From positions 1 through 51,031 of the forward strand of contig CACLBK010000005.1 in the NCBI GenBank assembly GCA_902605135.1: a DNA stretch of 51,031 bases, in the 5' to 3' direction. The notes beneath the pieces were generated by a model, which was given only the letters and a program-made list of their open reading frames with translations, ran no database searches and was not told the DNA's origin. Position 1 is the first letter of the stretch. The number at the start of each line of letters is the position of its first letter. This DNA is from an uncultured Alphaproteobacteria bacterium. Its GTDB lineage: Bacteria; Pseudomonadota; Alphaproteobacteria; HIMB59; GCA-002718135. Positions 39,936 through 48,937 of this stretch are shown here, piece by piece. The translations under genes were made by a program, and so were the position numbers.

Positions 39936-40028
39936 CTTCTTCACAATTTTTTAATCTTTTAATGAAACAAAAGTTGTTTGAAATAAAAGTTAATCTATAG
40001 ATCAATTATCTTATTATTTAGGAGTCTC
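39936..40028 (+). promoter_or_regulatory. metF-fhs intergenic region with ATCTATAGAT palindrome
   Basis: The 93-bp gap holds a perfect 10-bp palindrome ATCTATAGAT at 39993-40002, a repeated aaaagtt (39970-39976, 39984-39990), and the fhs ribosome-binding site aggag at 40020-40024. It probably contains the promoter of the fhs-soxBDAG operon. No riboswitch-like fold is evident. The palindrome could be an operator or chance. Confidence 0.35.
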
Positions 40029-41702
40029 ATGTCAGATATTGAAATAGCAAGAAAAGCTAAAATGAAACCTATTAGTGAAATTCTAAAGGGGCTTGATGTA
40101 CCAGATACACCAGAAGCATTTAGTCCTATGGGTCGTCACATAGCTAAAATAAACTTGGAGTACATAGAGTCACTTAATAAAAATAAAGATGGTAAACTCG
40201 TTCTAGTCTCAGCAATAACTCCAACACCAGCAGGAGAAGGTAAAACAACAACTTCTGTTGGATTAAGTGATGGTCTTAATAAATTAGGAAAAAAATCTAT
40301 TGTTTGTTTAAGAGAGCCGAGTCTTGGACCATCATTCGGTATGAAAGGTGGGGCAGCTGGTGGCGGTTATGCTCAAGTAGTTCCAATGGAACAAATTAAT
40401 CTGCATTTTACTGGAGATTTTCATGCAATTACGTCAGCTCATAATTTACTTTCTGCATTAATTGATAATCATATCTACTGGGGAAATAAATTGAATATTG
40501 ATGTTAGAAGAGTTGTTTGGAAGAGAGTAATGGATATGAATGATAGATCGCTTCGATCTATTGTTGTTGATTTAGGAGGAGTTGCAAATGGATATCCTAG
40601 ACAAGATGGTTTTGATATTACTGTTGCATCGGAGATAATGGCTATTTTCTGCTTAGCAAAAGACTTAAAAGATCTTGAAGAGAGAATAGGAAATATAACA
40701 ATTGCTTATACACGAGATAAAAAAGCTATTTATGCAAAAGATTTAAATGCACAAGGTCCAATGACAGTATTACTAAAAGATGCCATTAGACCAAACATAA
40801 CTCAAACGTTAGAAAATAATCCCGCTATAATTCATGGTGGACCATTTGCAAATATTGCTCATGGTTGTAATTCTGTAATTGCAACTAAAGCTAGTTTAAA
40901 ATTAAGTGATTATGTTGTAACTGAAGCAGGCTTTGGGGCTGATTTAGGAGCAGAAAAATTCCTTGATATAAAATGTAGAAAATCAAATTTAAATCCTGAT
41001 TGTGTGGTTTTAGTTGCTACAATTAGAGCGCTAAAAATGCATGGAAATGTCTCTAAAGAAGATTTGAAAAATGAAAATGTAAATGCACTTAAAATTGGTT
41101 TAGTAAATTTAGAAAGACACATAAACAACATAAGAAAATTTGGATTACCAGTAACTGTTGCAATTAATCATTTTGTTACTGATTCTAAAGCTGAAGTTGA
41201 TGCCGTCCTAGATTTTTGTAAAACTCAAGGAGTCAAGGCTTCTATGTGTACCCACTGGTCTGATGGTGGTGATGGTGCAACAGAATTAGCTAAAAATGTA
41301 ATAGATATGTGTGAAGAAAGTAAAAGTACATTTAAATTTTTATATGAAGATGATTTAACTCTATTCAAAAAAATAGAAAAAATTGCACAGGAGATTTATC
41401 ACGCAAGTGAAGTCGTCGCAGACACAAAAGTGCGTCAACAATTGAAGGATTTTGAAACTAAAGGATTTGGCAAATTGCCTGTTTGTATTGCAAAAACTCA
41501 ATATAGTTTTTCAACTGATCCTAATTTAAAAGGTGCCCCTACTGGCCACGTTTTACCTATTAGAGAAGTAAGATTATCATCGGGAGCAGAATTTATAGTG
41601 GTTGTCTGCGGCGATATTATGACCATGCCAGGTCTACCAAGTGTGCCTGCGGCAAATTCGATAAAGCTAAATGACCATGGAGAAATTGAAGGTCTATTTT
41701 AA
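40029..41702 (+). CDS. fhs: Formate-tetrahydrofolate ligase
   Basis: Couples formate, THF and ATP to 10-formyl-THF, and can run in reverse to release formate while making ATP. The P-loop [16 protein letters not shown] (Lys72) is followed by [52 protein letters not shown] and [15 protein letters not shown], all typical. At 557 residues it is full length. It has a clear ribosome-binding site (aggag 4 nt before the start) and is 20 bp upstream of soxB, which ties it to sarcosine-derived one-carbon units. Confidence 0.96.
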   Translation: MSDIEIARKAKMKPISEILKGLDVPDTPEAFSPMGRHIAKINLEYIESLNKNKDGKLVLVSAITPTPAGEGKTTTSVGLSDGLNKLGKKSIVCLREPSLGPSFGMKGGAAGGGYAQVVPMEQINLHFTGDFHAITSAHNLLSALIDNHIYWGNKLNIDVRRVVWKRVMDMNDRSLRSIVVDLGGVANGYPRQDGFDITVASEIMAIFCLAKDLKDLEERIGNITIAYTRDKKAIYAKDLNAQGPMTVLLKDAIRPNITQTLENNPAIIHGGPFANIAHGCNSVIATKASLKLSDYVVTEAGFGADLGAEKFLDIKCRKSNLNPDCVVLVATIRALKMHGNVSKEDLKNENVNALKIGLVNLERHINNIRKFGLPVTVAINHFVTDSKAEVDAVLDFCKTQGVKASMCTHWSDGGDGATELAKNVIDMCEESKSTFKFLYEDDLTLFKKIEKIAQEIYHASEVVADTKVRQQLKDFETKGFGKLPVCIAKTQYSFSTDPNLKGAPTGHVLPIREVRLSSGAEFIVVVCGDIMTMPGLPSVPAANSIKLNDHGEIEGLF

Positions 41703-41722
41703 AACTGCTATAAAGAGTTATA

Positions 41723-42979
41723 ATGTTTAACAAAAAATATTCATTTCTATCTATTGCTAGAAACGCTTTAAGTCATCATGAGAATTGGCAGAAGACATGG
41801 AATAGTCCTGAACCAAAAAAAAATTATGATGCAATAATAGTCGGTGGTGGTGGACACGGTTTAACTACTGCTTACTATTTAGCAAAAAACCATGGAATTA
41901 ATAATATTGCAGTAATTGAAAAGGGTTGGATAGGTGGTGGAAATACGGGGCGAAATACGACTATAATTAGATCGAACTATTTATGGGATCAAAGCGCAGC
42001 TTTGTACGAGCATGCATTAAAACTTTGGGAGGGTATGTCTCAAGAATTAAATTATAACGTTATGTTTTCTCAAAGAGGAGTTTTGAATGTTGCTCATAAT
42101 CTTCATGATGTTAGAGAATTAAAAAGACGTTGGCATGCAAACAGGTTGAATGATATCGATTGTGAATGGCTTGATACAAAGAAAGTTAAAGAATTTTGCC
42201 CAATAATAAATACTTCACCTAACATTAGATATCCTGTTTTAGGCGCAACGCTGCAAAGAAGAGCAGGAACTGCAAGACATGACGCTGTTGCATGGGGTTA
42301 TGCAAGAGGAGCTGATGAAATGGGAGTTGATATAATTCAAAATTGTGAAGTAACTGGTATTAATGTAAAAAATGGAAATGTAACTGGTATTGAAACAACA
42401 AAAGGAACCATTAGTTCAAATAAAATTGGAATAGCTGCTGCAGGTCATACCAGTGTTATTGCCAATATGGCAGGTATCAAATTACCTTTAGAGAGTAAAC
42501 CATTACAAGCTCTAGTTTCAGAACCAGTAAAACCAGTTATTGATACTGTAGTAATGTCAAATACAATTCATGCGTATGTATCTCAATCTGATAAAGGAGA
42601 ATTAGTTATTGGTGCTGGAACAGATGGATACACTTCATATACTCAAAGAGGTGGCTTCAACATTGTTGAAGATACATTAATGGCAATAGTTGAATTGTTT
42701 CCAATATTTTCTAGAATGAAAATGCTTCGTCACTGGGGAGGTATTGTCGATATATGCCCTGATGCAAGCCCCATTATTAGTAAGACTCACATAAACGGAT
42801 TATATTTTAATTGTGGTTGGGGAACAGGTGGTTTCAAAGCTACACCGGGTTCTGGCTGGGTATTTGCCCACACTATAGCAAATGATCAAGCACATGAATT
42901 AAATGCTCCTTTTACAATAAACAGATTTTCTAGCGGTGAGTTAGTTGATGAACATGGTGCAGCTGCCGTAGCTCATTAA
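41723..42979 (+). CDS. soxB: Sarcosine oxidase beta subunit
   Basis: The catalytic subunit of the four-subunit sarcosine oxidase, which demethylates sarcosine to glycine and passes the methyl carbon to THF. FAD-binding start [37 protein letters not shown]; the FMN-attachment region [18 protein letters not shown] with its His; and the end [18 protein letters not shown]. At 418 residues it is full length. It is first of soxB-soxD-soxA-soxG, directly after fhs. Confidence 0.95.
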   Translation: MFNKKYSFLSIARNALSHHENWQKTWNSPEPKKNYDAIIVGGGGHGLTTAYYLAKNHGINNIAVIEKGWIGGGNTGRNTTIIRSNYLWDQSAALYEHALKLWEGMSQELNYNVMFSQRGVLNVAHNLHDVRELKRRWHANRLNDIDCEWLDTKKVKEFCPIINTSPNIRYPVLGATLQRRAGTARHDAVAWGYARGADEMGVDIIQNCEVTGINVKNGNVTGIETTKGTISSNKIGIAAAGHTSVIANMAGIKLPLESKPLQALVSEPVKPVIDTVVMSNTIHAYVSQSDKGELVIGAGTDGYTSYTQRGGFNIVEDTLMAIVELFPIFSRMKMLRHWGGIVDICPDASPIISKTHINGLYFNCGWGTGGFKATPGSGWVFAHTIANDQAHELNAPFTINRFSSGELVDEHGAAAVAH

Positions 42980-42982
42980 ATA

Positions 42983-43339
42983 ATGTTTTTAATAAATTGC
43001 CCTTACTGCGGAGAAAGAGATCAAGCTGAATTTACTTGTGGAGGTGAAGCTCACATTGCAAGACCAAAAAATCCCCCTGAACTCTCTGACGAGCAATGGG
43101 CAGAATATTTATTCTTGCGAAAGAACGAAAAAGGTATTCATTATGAAAGATGGAACCATGAATATGGATGTAGACAATGGTTTAATTTAGCAAGAAATAC
43201 CGCAACGGATGAAATTCTCGCAGCATATAAGATGGGAGAAACCCCTCCTAAATTAAAAGCAAATATTCCAGCTACTCCTTCAGGTGAGCCAAGTATTGGA
43301 TCAGGGAATTTATCAACGTCGAAAAAAGATAGATTTTAA
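42983..43339 (+). CDS. soxD: Sarcosine oxidase delta subunit
   Basis: The small zinc-binding subunit, 118 residues. FLINCPYCGERDQAEFTCGG has the two N-terminal zinc cysteines; HYERWNHEYGCRQWFNLARNT supplies the His and third Cys. The linker DEQWAEYLFLRKNEKGIHYE is typical. It is 3 nt after soxB and 8 nt before soxA. Confidence 0.94.
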   Translation: MFLINCPYCGERDQAEFTCGGEAHIARPKNPPELSDEQWAEYLFLRKNEKGIHYERWNHEYGCRQWFNLARNTATDEILAAYKMGETPPKLKANIPATPSGEPSIGSGNLSTSKKDRF

Positions 43340-43347
43340 AAATAAAG

Positions 43348-44214
43348 ATGAGATACAAAAATAATAAAAATCTTGAGAATAATAAGTCTATTAGGTTCTA
43401 TTTTGATAATAAAGAATATTTTGGATTTGAAGGTGACACCCTAGCTTCAGCACTTCTTGCAAATGATGTTCACTTAGTTGGAAGAAGTTTTAAATATCAT
43501 CGACCGCGGGGTATTTATACAGCAGGCAGTGAAGAACCTAATGGAATTGTTCAGCTTGAGACTAAAGAATATACCGAACCTAATAGAAGAGTAACTGAGG
43601 TTCAGATATATGAAGGTTTAAAAGCTTTTAGTCAAAATAATTGGCCGACGGTGAAATTTGATGCTGGTGCTATAAATGATTTACTATCCCCATTTTTTCC
43701 CGCGGGATTTTATTATAAGACCTTTATGTGGCCGCCAAAATTTTGGAAGGCATATGAATTTTTTATAAGACACGCTGCAGGACTTGGTAAATCTCCAAAA
43801 AAAGATGATCCCCACAAATACGAACATTTTCATTATCATTGTGATGTTCTGGTTGTTGGAGCGGGAGTAAGTGGATTAGTTTCAGCAGAAATTGCAGCAA
43901 GTAAAAATTATAAAGTTTTACTAGTTGAGCAAGAAGACGAACTTGGAGGTGAAATTTTATCTACGAAAAATGAAAATGTTAAAATAGATAACTTACCAAT
44001 TAATGAATGGAAAAATAAAATAATTGATAAACTTTCAAAAAATCCAAATGTAAAAATAATCAAAAATACAACTTGTTTTGCTTATTTAAATTATAATTTA
44101 TTATTAGCTGTACAGGAAATTGATCCAGAAAAAGGATTAAACAAAAAAAATGATATTAAGGAAAGAATTTGGAAAATTAGATCAAAAAAGTTATTCTTGC
44201 AACAGGTGCAATAG
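43348..44214 (+). CDS. soxA: Sarcosine oxidase alpha subunit, N-terminal part (reading frame broken)
   Basis: Residues 1-281 of SoxA. The ferredoxin-like N-domain YFDNKEYFGFEGDTLASALL, then VGRSFKYHRPRGIYTAG, is followed by the NAD-binding motif DVLVVGAGVSGLVSAEIAAS. The zero frame runs through AAAAAAG at 44184-44190 and hits TAG at 44212-44214 after eight non-homologous residues. The SoxA sequence resumes in the -1 frame as VILATGAIERPIIF from 44190. Joined, the two parts give about 996 residues, the usual SoxA length. A lost A in a homopolymer (mutation or assembly error) or -1 slippage are the explanations. Confidence 0.9.
   Translation: MRYKNNKNLENNKSIRFYFDNKEYFGFEGDTLASALLANDVHLVGRSFKYHRPRGIYTAGSEEPNGIVQLETKEYTEPNRRVTEVQIYEGLKAFSQNNWPTVKFDAGAINDLLSPFFPAGFYYKTFMWPPKFWKAYEFFIRHAAGLGKSPKKDDPHKYEHFHYHCDVLVVGAGVSGLVSAEIAASKNYKVLLVEQEDELGGEILSTKNENVKIDNLPINEWKNKIIDKLSKNPNVKIIKNTTCFAYLNYNLLLAVQEIDPEKGLNKKNDIKERIWKIRSKKLFLQQVQ
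44184..44190 (+). other. A AAA AAG slippery heptamer at the soxA frame break
   Basis: The heptamer is in the exact phase used in dnaX: zero-frame codons tcA AAA AAG, and a -1 slip makes the next codon GTT, which starts the resumed SoxA sequence. A 5-bp hairpin (ttgca/tgcaa, bases 44197-44201 and 44207-44211, loop acagg) begins 6 nt downstream, and a weak ggaa lies at 44171-44174, about 9 nt upstream. The hairpin is weak and the heptamer is common in AT-rich DNA, so this is suggestive only. Confidence 0.5.
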
Positions 44215-46337
44215 AAAGACCAATAATTTTTAATAATAATGATAGACCCGGTATTATGCTTTCTAACAGTGCAAAAAAATACCTAAATAAGTATGGAGTT
44301 TCACCTGGAAAAAATTTAGTTTTTTTTACAAACAATGATAGTGCCTATGAAACTGCAATAGATTTTTTTGAACAGGGTATAAAAGTAGAAGCTATTGTTG
44401 ATGCTAGAGACCATAGTGATGGTTATTTTCCTAAGAAAGCCAATAAATTAGGTATTACTATCCTTAGAGGGTATGAAATTAGCGATACTGTTGGAAGATT
44501 AAAAATTAGAGAAATAAAATTAAAAAAAATTACAACTAAAAAAAATAATGAAAAATCTTCTATTAATATTAAATGTGATCTTTTAGCAATCGCTGGTGGT
44601 TGGACACCTACTGTCCATTTATTTACTCAATCAAAAGGAAAACTAAAATTTAGAGATTCAGATGGAAGTTTTATTCCTAGTGAAATATATCAAGACACAT
44701 TATGTGTTGGCAGTTGCAATGGTGATTATGATTTAAATGAAATATTATTAAAAACTCAAGAAGATACATTAATGTATTTAAATGATAACCAGGAAAATAA
44801 AATTGGTGAGGTAAATTATAAATCAGATAATCTAAAATATGGTAAACATCAAAATATTTGGATTACTTCTAAAAATAACATCTCGCGAACTAAAATGTTT
44901 GTGGACTTTCAAAATGATGTTACAGCAAAAGATATTAAATTAGCTTTAAAAGAGGGCTTTCAATCTATTGAACATGTTAAACGATATACAACTACAGGAA
45001 TGGCAACTGATCAAGGTAAGACTAGTAATGTTAATGCTCTTGGAATAATTTCAGAGTTAACAAATACTGAAATTTCTGAATTAGGTACGACAACATTTCG
45101 TTTACCATATAAACCTGTAACTTTTGGTGCGCTTGCCGGACGGCATGTAAAAGAATTTTTTGATTTAGAAAGAACAAGTCCGATGCATCAATGGCATATT
45201 GATAATAAAGCTTTGTTTGAAGATGTAGGTCAATGGAAAAGAGCTTGGTATTATCCCAAGAAGAATGAGGGCTTTCAGTTTGCATTAAATAGAGAAGTAA
45301 AGGCAACTAGAGATAGTATAGGTATTTTAGATGCATCAACTTTGGGTAAAATAGATATTAAAGGAAGAGATGTCAGTGAATTTTTAAATAGAGTTTACAC
45401 AAACTCTTGGTCAAAATTAGAAATTGGAAAATGTCGATATGGGGTAATGTTGGGTGACGATGGTATGGTCATTGATGATGGTGTAACAACTAGATTAGAT
45501 GAGTTTCATTATCTTATGTCAACAACAACAGGAAATGCAGCATCAGTTATGTCAAAATTAGAAGATTGGTTGCAAACAGAATGGCCAGAACTAGAAGTAT
45601 ATCTAACATCAGTTACAGAAAACTATGGAACAATAAGCTTAAATGGTCCAAATTCAAAAAAATTGATGCAAAAATTAGTTCCAGATTTTGATTTTTCTAA
45701 AGAAAATTTTCCTCATATGAGTTTTAGAAATATTCATATTAATGGAATAAAGTGTAGAGTCATGCGCATAAGCTTTACAGGGGAAATGTGTTATGAAATA
45801 AATGTTCCATCTGGCTATGCTAAGAATCTTTGGGAACTTTGTATAGATAAAGGTAAGGAATTTAATATTACTCCATATGGAACTGAAGCAATGCATGTAC
45901 TTCGTGCTGAAAAAGGATTTATCATTGTTGGTCAAGAAACAGATGGATCAGTGACACCTATAGATCTGGACATGGATTGGATTGTTAGTAAGAAAAAATA
46001 TGATTTTATTGGTAAGAGGGCGTTATATAGAAGTGATACTATAAAAAAAGATAGGAAACAATTAGTTGGATTAAAAACTAAAGATCCAAATAAAGTTCTT
46101 GAAGAGGGATCACAATTGGTTGAAAAAATAACAGCTTTACCAATGAAAATGGTTGGGCACGTTACATCTAGTTATTATTCACCTAATTTAAAAAGTTCTT
46201 TTGCTTTAGCTTTAATTAAGGGTGGAATTGGAAAAAAGGGAAGTGTTTTAATTGCACCTATGGAAAATGAAAATATTGAAGTTGAAATAACCAGTCCTGT
46301 ATTTATTGATCCTAAAAATCAAAGGATAAATCAATGA
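44190..46337 (+). CDS. soxA: Sarcosine oxidase alpha subunit, C-terminal part (-1 frame)
   Basis: Continues SoxA in the -1 frame; the first ATG inside is at 44256, but homology begins at 44190. The rest of the dinucleotide-binding region (ERPIIFNNNDRPGIMLS, LAIAGGWTPTVHLF) is followed by the C-terminal GcvT-like folate-binding domain: GKIDIKGRDVSEFLNRVYTN, YGVMLGDDGMVIDDGV, MRISFTGEMCYEINVP, and KGFIIVGQETDGSVTPIDLD. With no plausible ribosome-binding site before 44256, the part would need frameshifting to be made, or the break is not real in the living cell. Its stop overlaps soxG (ATGA). Confidence 0.9.
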   Translation, partial: VILATGAIERPIIFNNNDRPGIMLSNSAKKYLNKYGVSPGKNLVFFTNNDSAYETAIDFFEQGIKVEAIVDARDHSDGYFPKKANKLGITILRGYEISDTVGRLKIREIKLKKITTKKNNEKSSINIKCDLLAIAGGWTPTVHLFTQSKGKLKFRDSDGSFIPSEIYQDTLCVGSCNGDYDLNEILLKTQEDTLMYLNDNQENKIGEVNYKSDNLKYGKHQNIWITSKNNISRTKMFVDFQNDVTAKDIKLALKEGFQSIEHVKRYTTTGMATDQGKTSNVNALGIISELTNTEISELGTTTFRLPYKPVTFGALAGRHVKEFFDLERTSPMHQWHIDNKALFEDVGQWKRAWYYPKKNEGFQFALNREVKATRDSIGILDASTLGKIDIKGRDVSEFLNRVYTNSWSKLEIGKCRYGVMLGDDGMVIDDGVTTRLDEFHYLMSTTTGNAASVMSKLEDWLQTEWPELEVYLTSVTENYGTISLNGPNSKKLMQKLVPDFDFSKENFPHMSFRNIHINGIKCRVMRISFTGEMCYEINVPSGYAKNLWELCIDKGKEFNITPYGTEAMHVLRAEKGFIIVGQETDGSVTPIDLDMDWIVSKKKYDFIGKRALYRSDTIKKDRKQLVGLKTKDPNKVLEEGSQLVEKITALPMKMVGHVTSSYYSPNLKSSFALALIKGGIGKKGSVLIAPMENENIEVEITSPVFIDPKNQRINQ

Positions 46338-46909
46338 GCTTAGTCTTAAATAGTGTCTTGAATATAAATAAAAAAGATCACAATGGAGTAACAATAGAAG
46401 AAAGAGAGTTATCAGGTAAAATTAATATTAGAGGCAAAAGTTCAGATAAAGAATTTATGAAAAATATTGGCTCTGTATTAAATTTAGTATTACCAATTGA
46501 GCCAAATGTGAGAATTTATAATAATAATATTAATATTATGTGGCTCGGTCCTAATGAATGGTTAGTTATAACGCCAGAAAATGAGAAAGATAAAATTATC
46601 TCTTTATTAGAATCAAAACTCAATCCAGAAAAGACAGCAATAACTGACGTTTCATTTAACAGAACTGTAATACGACTCGAAGGTAAACAAGTCTTTACAT
46701 TACTTTCTAAATTTCTTGTTGCCAACTTAGAAAAAATATTGGAAACTAATTTTTCTGTAGCTCAAACAATATTTTTAAAAATTCCCATTCTTTTTATCAG
46801 AAATAATACTGATAAAGAAGCTACATCATTAGACTTACATTTAAACAGATCCCATGCAAAATATGTTTACGAATTATTAATTGATGGCAGTAAAAATCTT
46901 AATATTTAA
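46334..46909 (+). CDS. soxG: Sarcosine oxidase gamma subunit
   Basis: A 191-residue GcvT-like subunit. IMWLGPNEWLVITPE and DVSFNRTVIRLEGKQVFTLLSKF are typical of SoxG. It is translationally coupled to soxA by ATGA overlap. That soxA is followed by an intact, coupled soxG argues that the operon is under selection. Confidence 0.9.
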   Translation: MSLVLNSVLNINKKDHNGVTIEERELSGKINIRGKSSDKEFMKNIGSVLNLVLPIEPNVRIYNNNINIMWLGPNEWLVITPENEKDKIISLLESKLNPEKTAITDVSFNRTVIRLEGKQVFTLLSKFLVANLEKILETNFSVAQTIFLKIPILFIRNNTDKEATSLDLHLNRSHAKYVYELLIDGSKNLNI

Positions 46910-47363
46910 TCTATTATTTATCTTAATTTGTTTTAGTCCAGTTTCATCTGGTAAGACTATCTTTGGTAAAGCAAAAGTAATTGATGGTGATACCATTCAT
47001 ATTTATAAAAATAAAATAAGACTACATGCTATTGATGCACCTGAAACAAATCAGACATGTAATAAAAATAATAAAGTTTGGAATTGTGGTATTGAGTCAA
47101 CTAAATTCTTAAAGAAATTAATAGGTAAAAATAAAATTGAATGTATTACTACCGGTAAGGATCAATATAATAGATTTATTGGAATCTGCTACAAAAATAA
47201 TTTAGATTTAAATAGTGAAATGGTCCTTAATGGATGGGCAATTGCATATCGCTATTATTCAATGGATTATGTTGAAGAGGAAGAAGTGGCAAAACAACAA
47301 AAAAAAGGGATATGGAGTGGGGAGTTTGAAGAACCTTATTTATTTAGAAAAAAAAATAAATAA
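46884..47363 (+). CDS. Secreted thermonuclease-like (SNase domain) protein
   Basis: About 159 residues with a signal peptide (residues 1-22, ending SPVSSG) and a staphylococcal-nuclease fold: KAKVIDGDTIHIYKNKIRLHAIDAPE carries the calcium Asp, catalytic Arg and Glu; QYNRFIGICY carries the second Arg. The remainder VLNGWAIAYRYYS is typical. ATG 46884 overlaps soxG by 26 bp; a TTG one codon earlier is possible. Likely acts outside the cytoplasm on DNA or RNA. Its coupling to the sarcosine oxidase operon may just reflect genome compaction. Confidence 0.85.
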   Translation: MAVKILIFNLLFILICFSPVSSGKTIFGKAKVIDGDTIHIYKNKIRLHAIDAPETNQTCNKNNKVWNCGIESTKFLKKLIGKNKIECITTGKDQYNRFIGICYKNNLDLNSEMVLNGWAIAYRYYSMDYVEEEEVAKQQKKGIWSGEFEEPYLFRKKNK

Positions 47364-48035
47364 TTAGCCGTGATGTTGCAAATCTTTTAAATAAATTAAA
47401 TCTTCTAATTCCTTATCTTTATTTTTAATTAATTTTCTTAACTCTTCTAATTCAGCTTCAAAATTACTATTCTTTTGTTGAATTTGTTTAAGTTCTGATT
47501 TTAGAATTGAATTTTCAATATTTACCTCTTGAACATCTTCAGAAGATGTAGCATTTGCTAATTCTGTTTCTAATTTTTTTACAAGTAGTTCATATTTTGA
47601 TAATTGTTTTTTTAATTCAATTATTTGATTTTCAAGTGTACTAAGCTTCTCAATATTTTGTGAATTATTTTCTAAGGTATTATTTTCTAGATCTGATATA
47701 TTGTTTAGAGATTTTTCATAATCATTTTTAATTGTAACAAATGAGTCATTTAAACCTCGTATTTCATTACGTAAATTTTTTATTTGATCATCTCTAAATT
47801 TTAATCTTTGATCTTTCTGAAATACTTCAAGTTTAAGTTCTTCTATTTCTGATCTTAAACTAGATTCATCAATTATAGTGCTGGGAATTATTTCAATTGG
47901 AGGCTTTGTATCGTCAGTTGAAAAATCTATAGAGGGCAGATAGAAAAAAATACTAAAAATAACAATAATAGACAGAATTAGTAAAAATCTATTTCTTCTT
48001 CTTCTTCTTGCTTGTGATCCAACAAACCCTACCAT
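47364..48035 (-). CDS. Membrane-anchored coiled-coil protein of unknown function
   Basis: About 223 residues: a very basic N-terminus (ARRRRRNRF), one membrane segment (about residues 17-34), a Pro/Thr-rich linker, and a long coiled coil (about residues 60-220) that is periplasmic by the positive-inside rule. I recognise no family. The overall layout resembles envelope or division scaffolds, but this is only topology. ATG 48035 is chosen; a TTG at 48056 would add seven residues. It abuts the SNase gene tail to tail. Confidence 0.65.
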   Translation of the reverse strand: MVGFVGSQARRRRRNRFLLILSIIVIFSIFFYLPSIDFSTDDTKPPIEIIPSTIIDESSLRSEIEELKLEVFQKDQRLKFRDDQIKNLRNEIRGLNDSFVTIKNDYEKSLNNISDLENNTLENNSQNIEKLSTLENQIIELKKQLSKYELLVKKLETELANATSSEDVQEVNIENSILKSELKQIQQKNSNFEAELEELRKLIKNKDKELEDLIYLKDLQHHG

Positions 48036-48073
48036 ATGGACTCTATAAATCGACAAATATAAAAAATAAATAT

Positions 48074-48907
48074 TTAATTAATATTAAATTCTGGATCTAA
48101 AGAATAGGTTGTTGATCTTAAGTATTGAGTAATTTGCTTAATATCTCCAATCCTTTCAAGGTTTTCGTATGGTATAAGTGAGCCAAAATACATGTAAATA
48201 TTATCACCTATTTTTCTTCTAAGTTCATACATACACAAAGAATATCTAAATGTTTGGCCTATTTTATTTGCAATATGGTAGAGTTGACTATTTTGGCCAT
48301 CAAAAAAAATTGGTAAAACAGGGCTTTTGGTTTTAAGAATTAGCTTTGATACCCATTGTTTCCACTCACCATCATCAGCTTTTGTGTTCTTTTTTAAGTT
48401 ATGTTTAGTTGCTATTGTGCCGGAAGGAAAAAGAACTAGAACTCCTTCATTGTGCAAAACCTTTTCAGCTTCTTTACGAGTACTAATGTTTGTCAATAAA
48501 GCTTCTCTAGTTTCATTAAAATCAATTGGTAATATTTTATCTTTTACTGCCTCTGCTTGTCTTAAAACTTTATGAGTAACCATTTTATAATCCTGCCTCA
48601 CTTTTGAAATAGCTGAGCATATTGATACTCCATCAGCAACTCCAAAAGCATGATTTGCTATAACAATTAATCGTCCCTTTTTTGGAATATAACTACCATC
48701 TTGAAAATTAGTTATTAAAGTGAGATTTAGTTTATCTACTGCATCATCCCAAAAAAGTTCTGGTGGTCTATTCTCAGATAAATATTCATCATACAATTTT
48801 TTTAATTTTAATTTACCAGTACATAATTCGGTAATTTTAATAAATATTTGGCTAATAAAATTTACTTCTGCAGTTGCAAAAGTAAATACAATTTTATTTT
48901 TAGTCAT
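48074..48907 (-). CDS. Lysophospholipid acyltransferase family protein (PlsC/OlsA-like)
   Basis: A 277-residue acyltransferase. The catalytic segment LIVIANHAFGVADGVSI has the H-x5-D spacing found in the hemolysin/OlsA-like group rather than the H-x4-D of PlsC, and GVLVLFPSGTIATKHN is the acceptor-binding motif. A single weakly hydrophobic segment is present. The acceptor lipid (lysophosphatidate, lyso-ornithine lipid or other) is not clear from sequence. Confidence 0.82.
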   Translation of the reverse strand: MTKNKIVFTFATAEVNFISQIFIKITELCTGKLKLKKLYDEYLSENRPPELFWDDAVDKLNLTLITNFQDGSYIPKKGRLIVIANHAFGVADGVSICSAISKVRQDYKMVTHKVLRQAEAVKDKILPIDFNETREALLTNISTRKEAEKVLHNEGVLVLFPSGTIATKHNLKKNTKADDGEWKQWVSKLILKTKSPVLPIFFDGQNSQLYHIANKIGQTFRYSLCMYELRRKIGDNIYMYFGSLIPYENLERIGDIKQITQYLRSTTYSLDPEFNIN

Positions 48908-48937
48908 AATGAATATATTTGATCAGTTTATAAAAAA

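Noticed and set aside
44256-46337. Independent gene start at ATG 44256
   Set aside because: SoxA homology starts 66 bp earlier in the same frame and there is no ribosome-binding site before 44256, so it is the second half of soxA.
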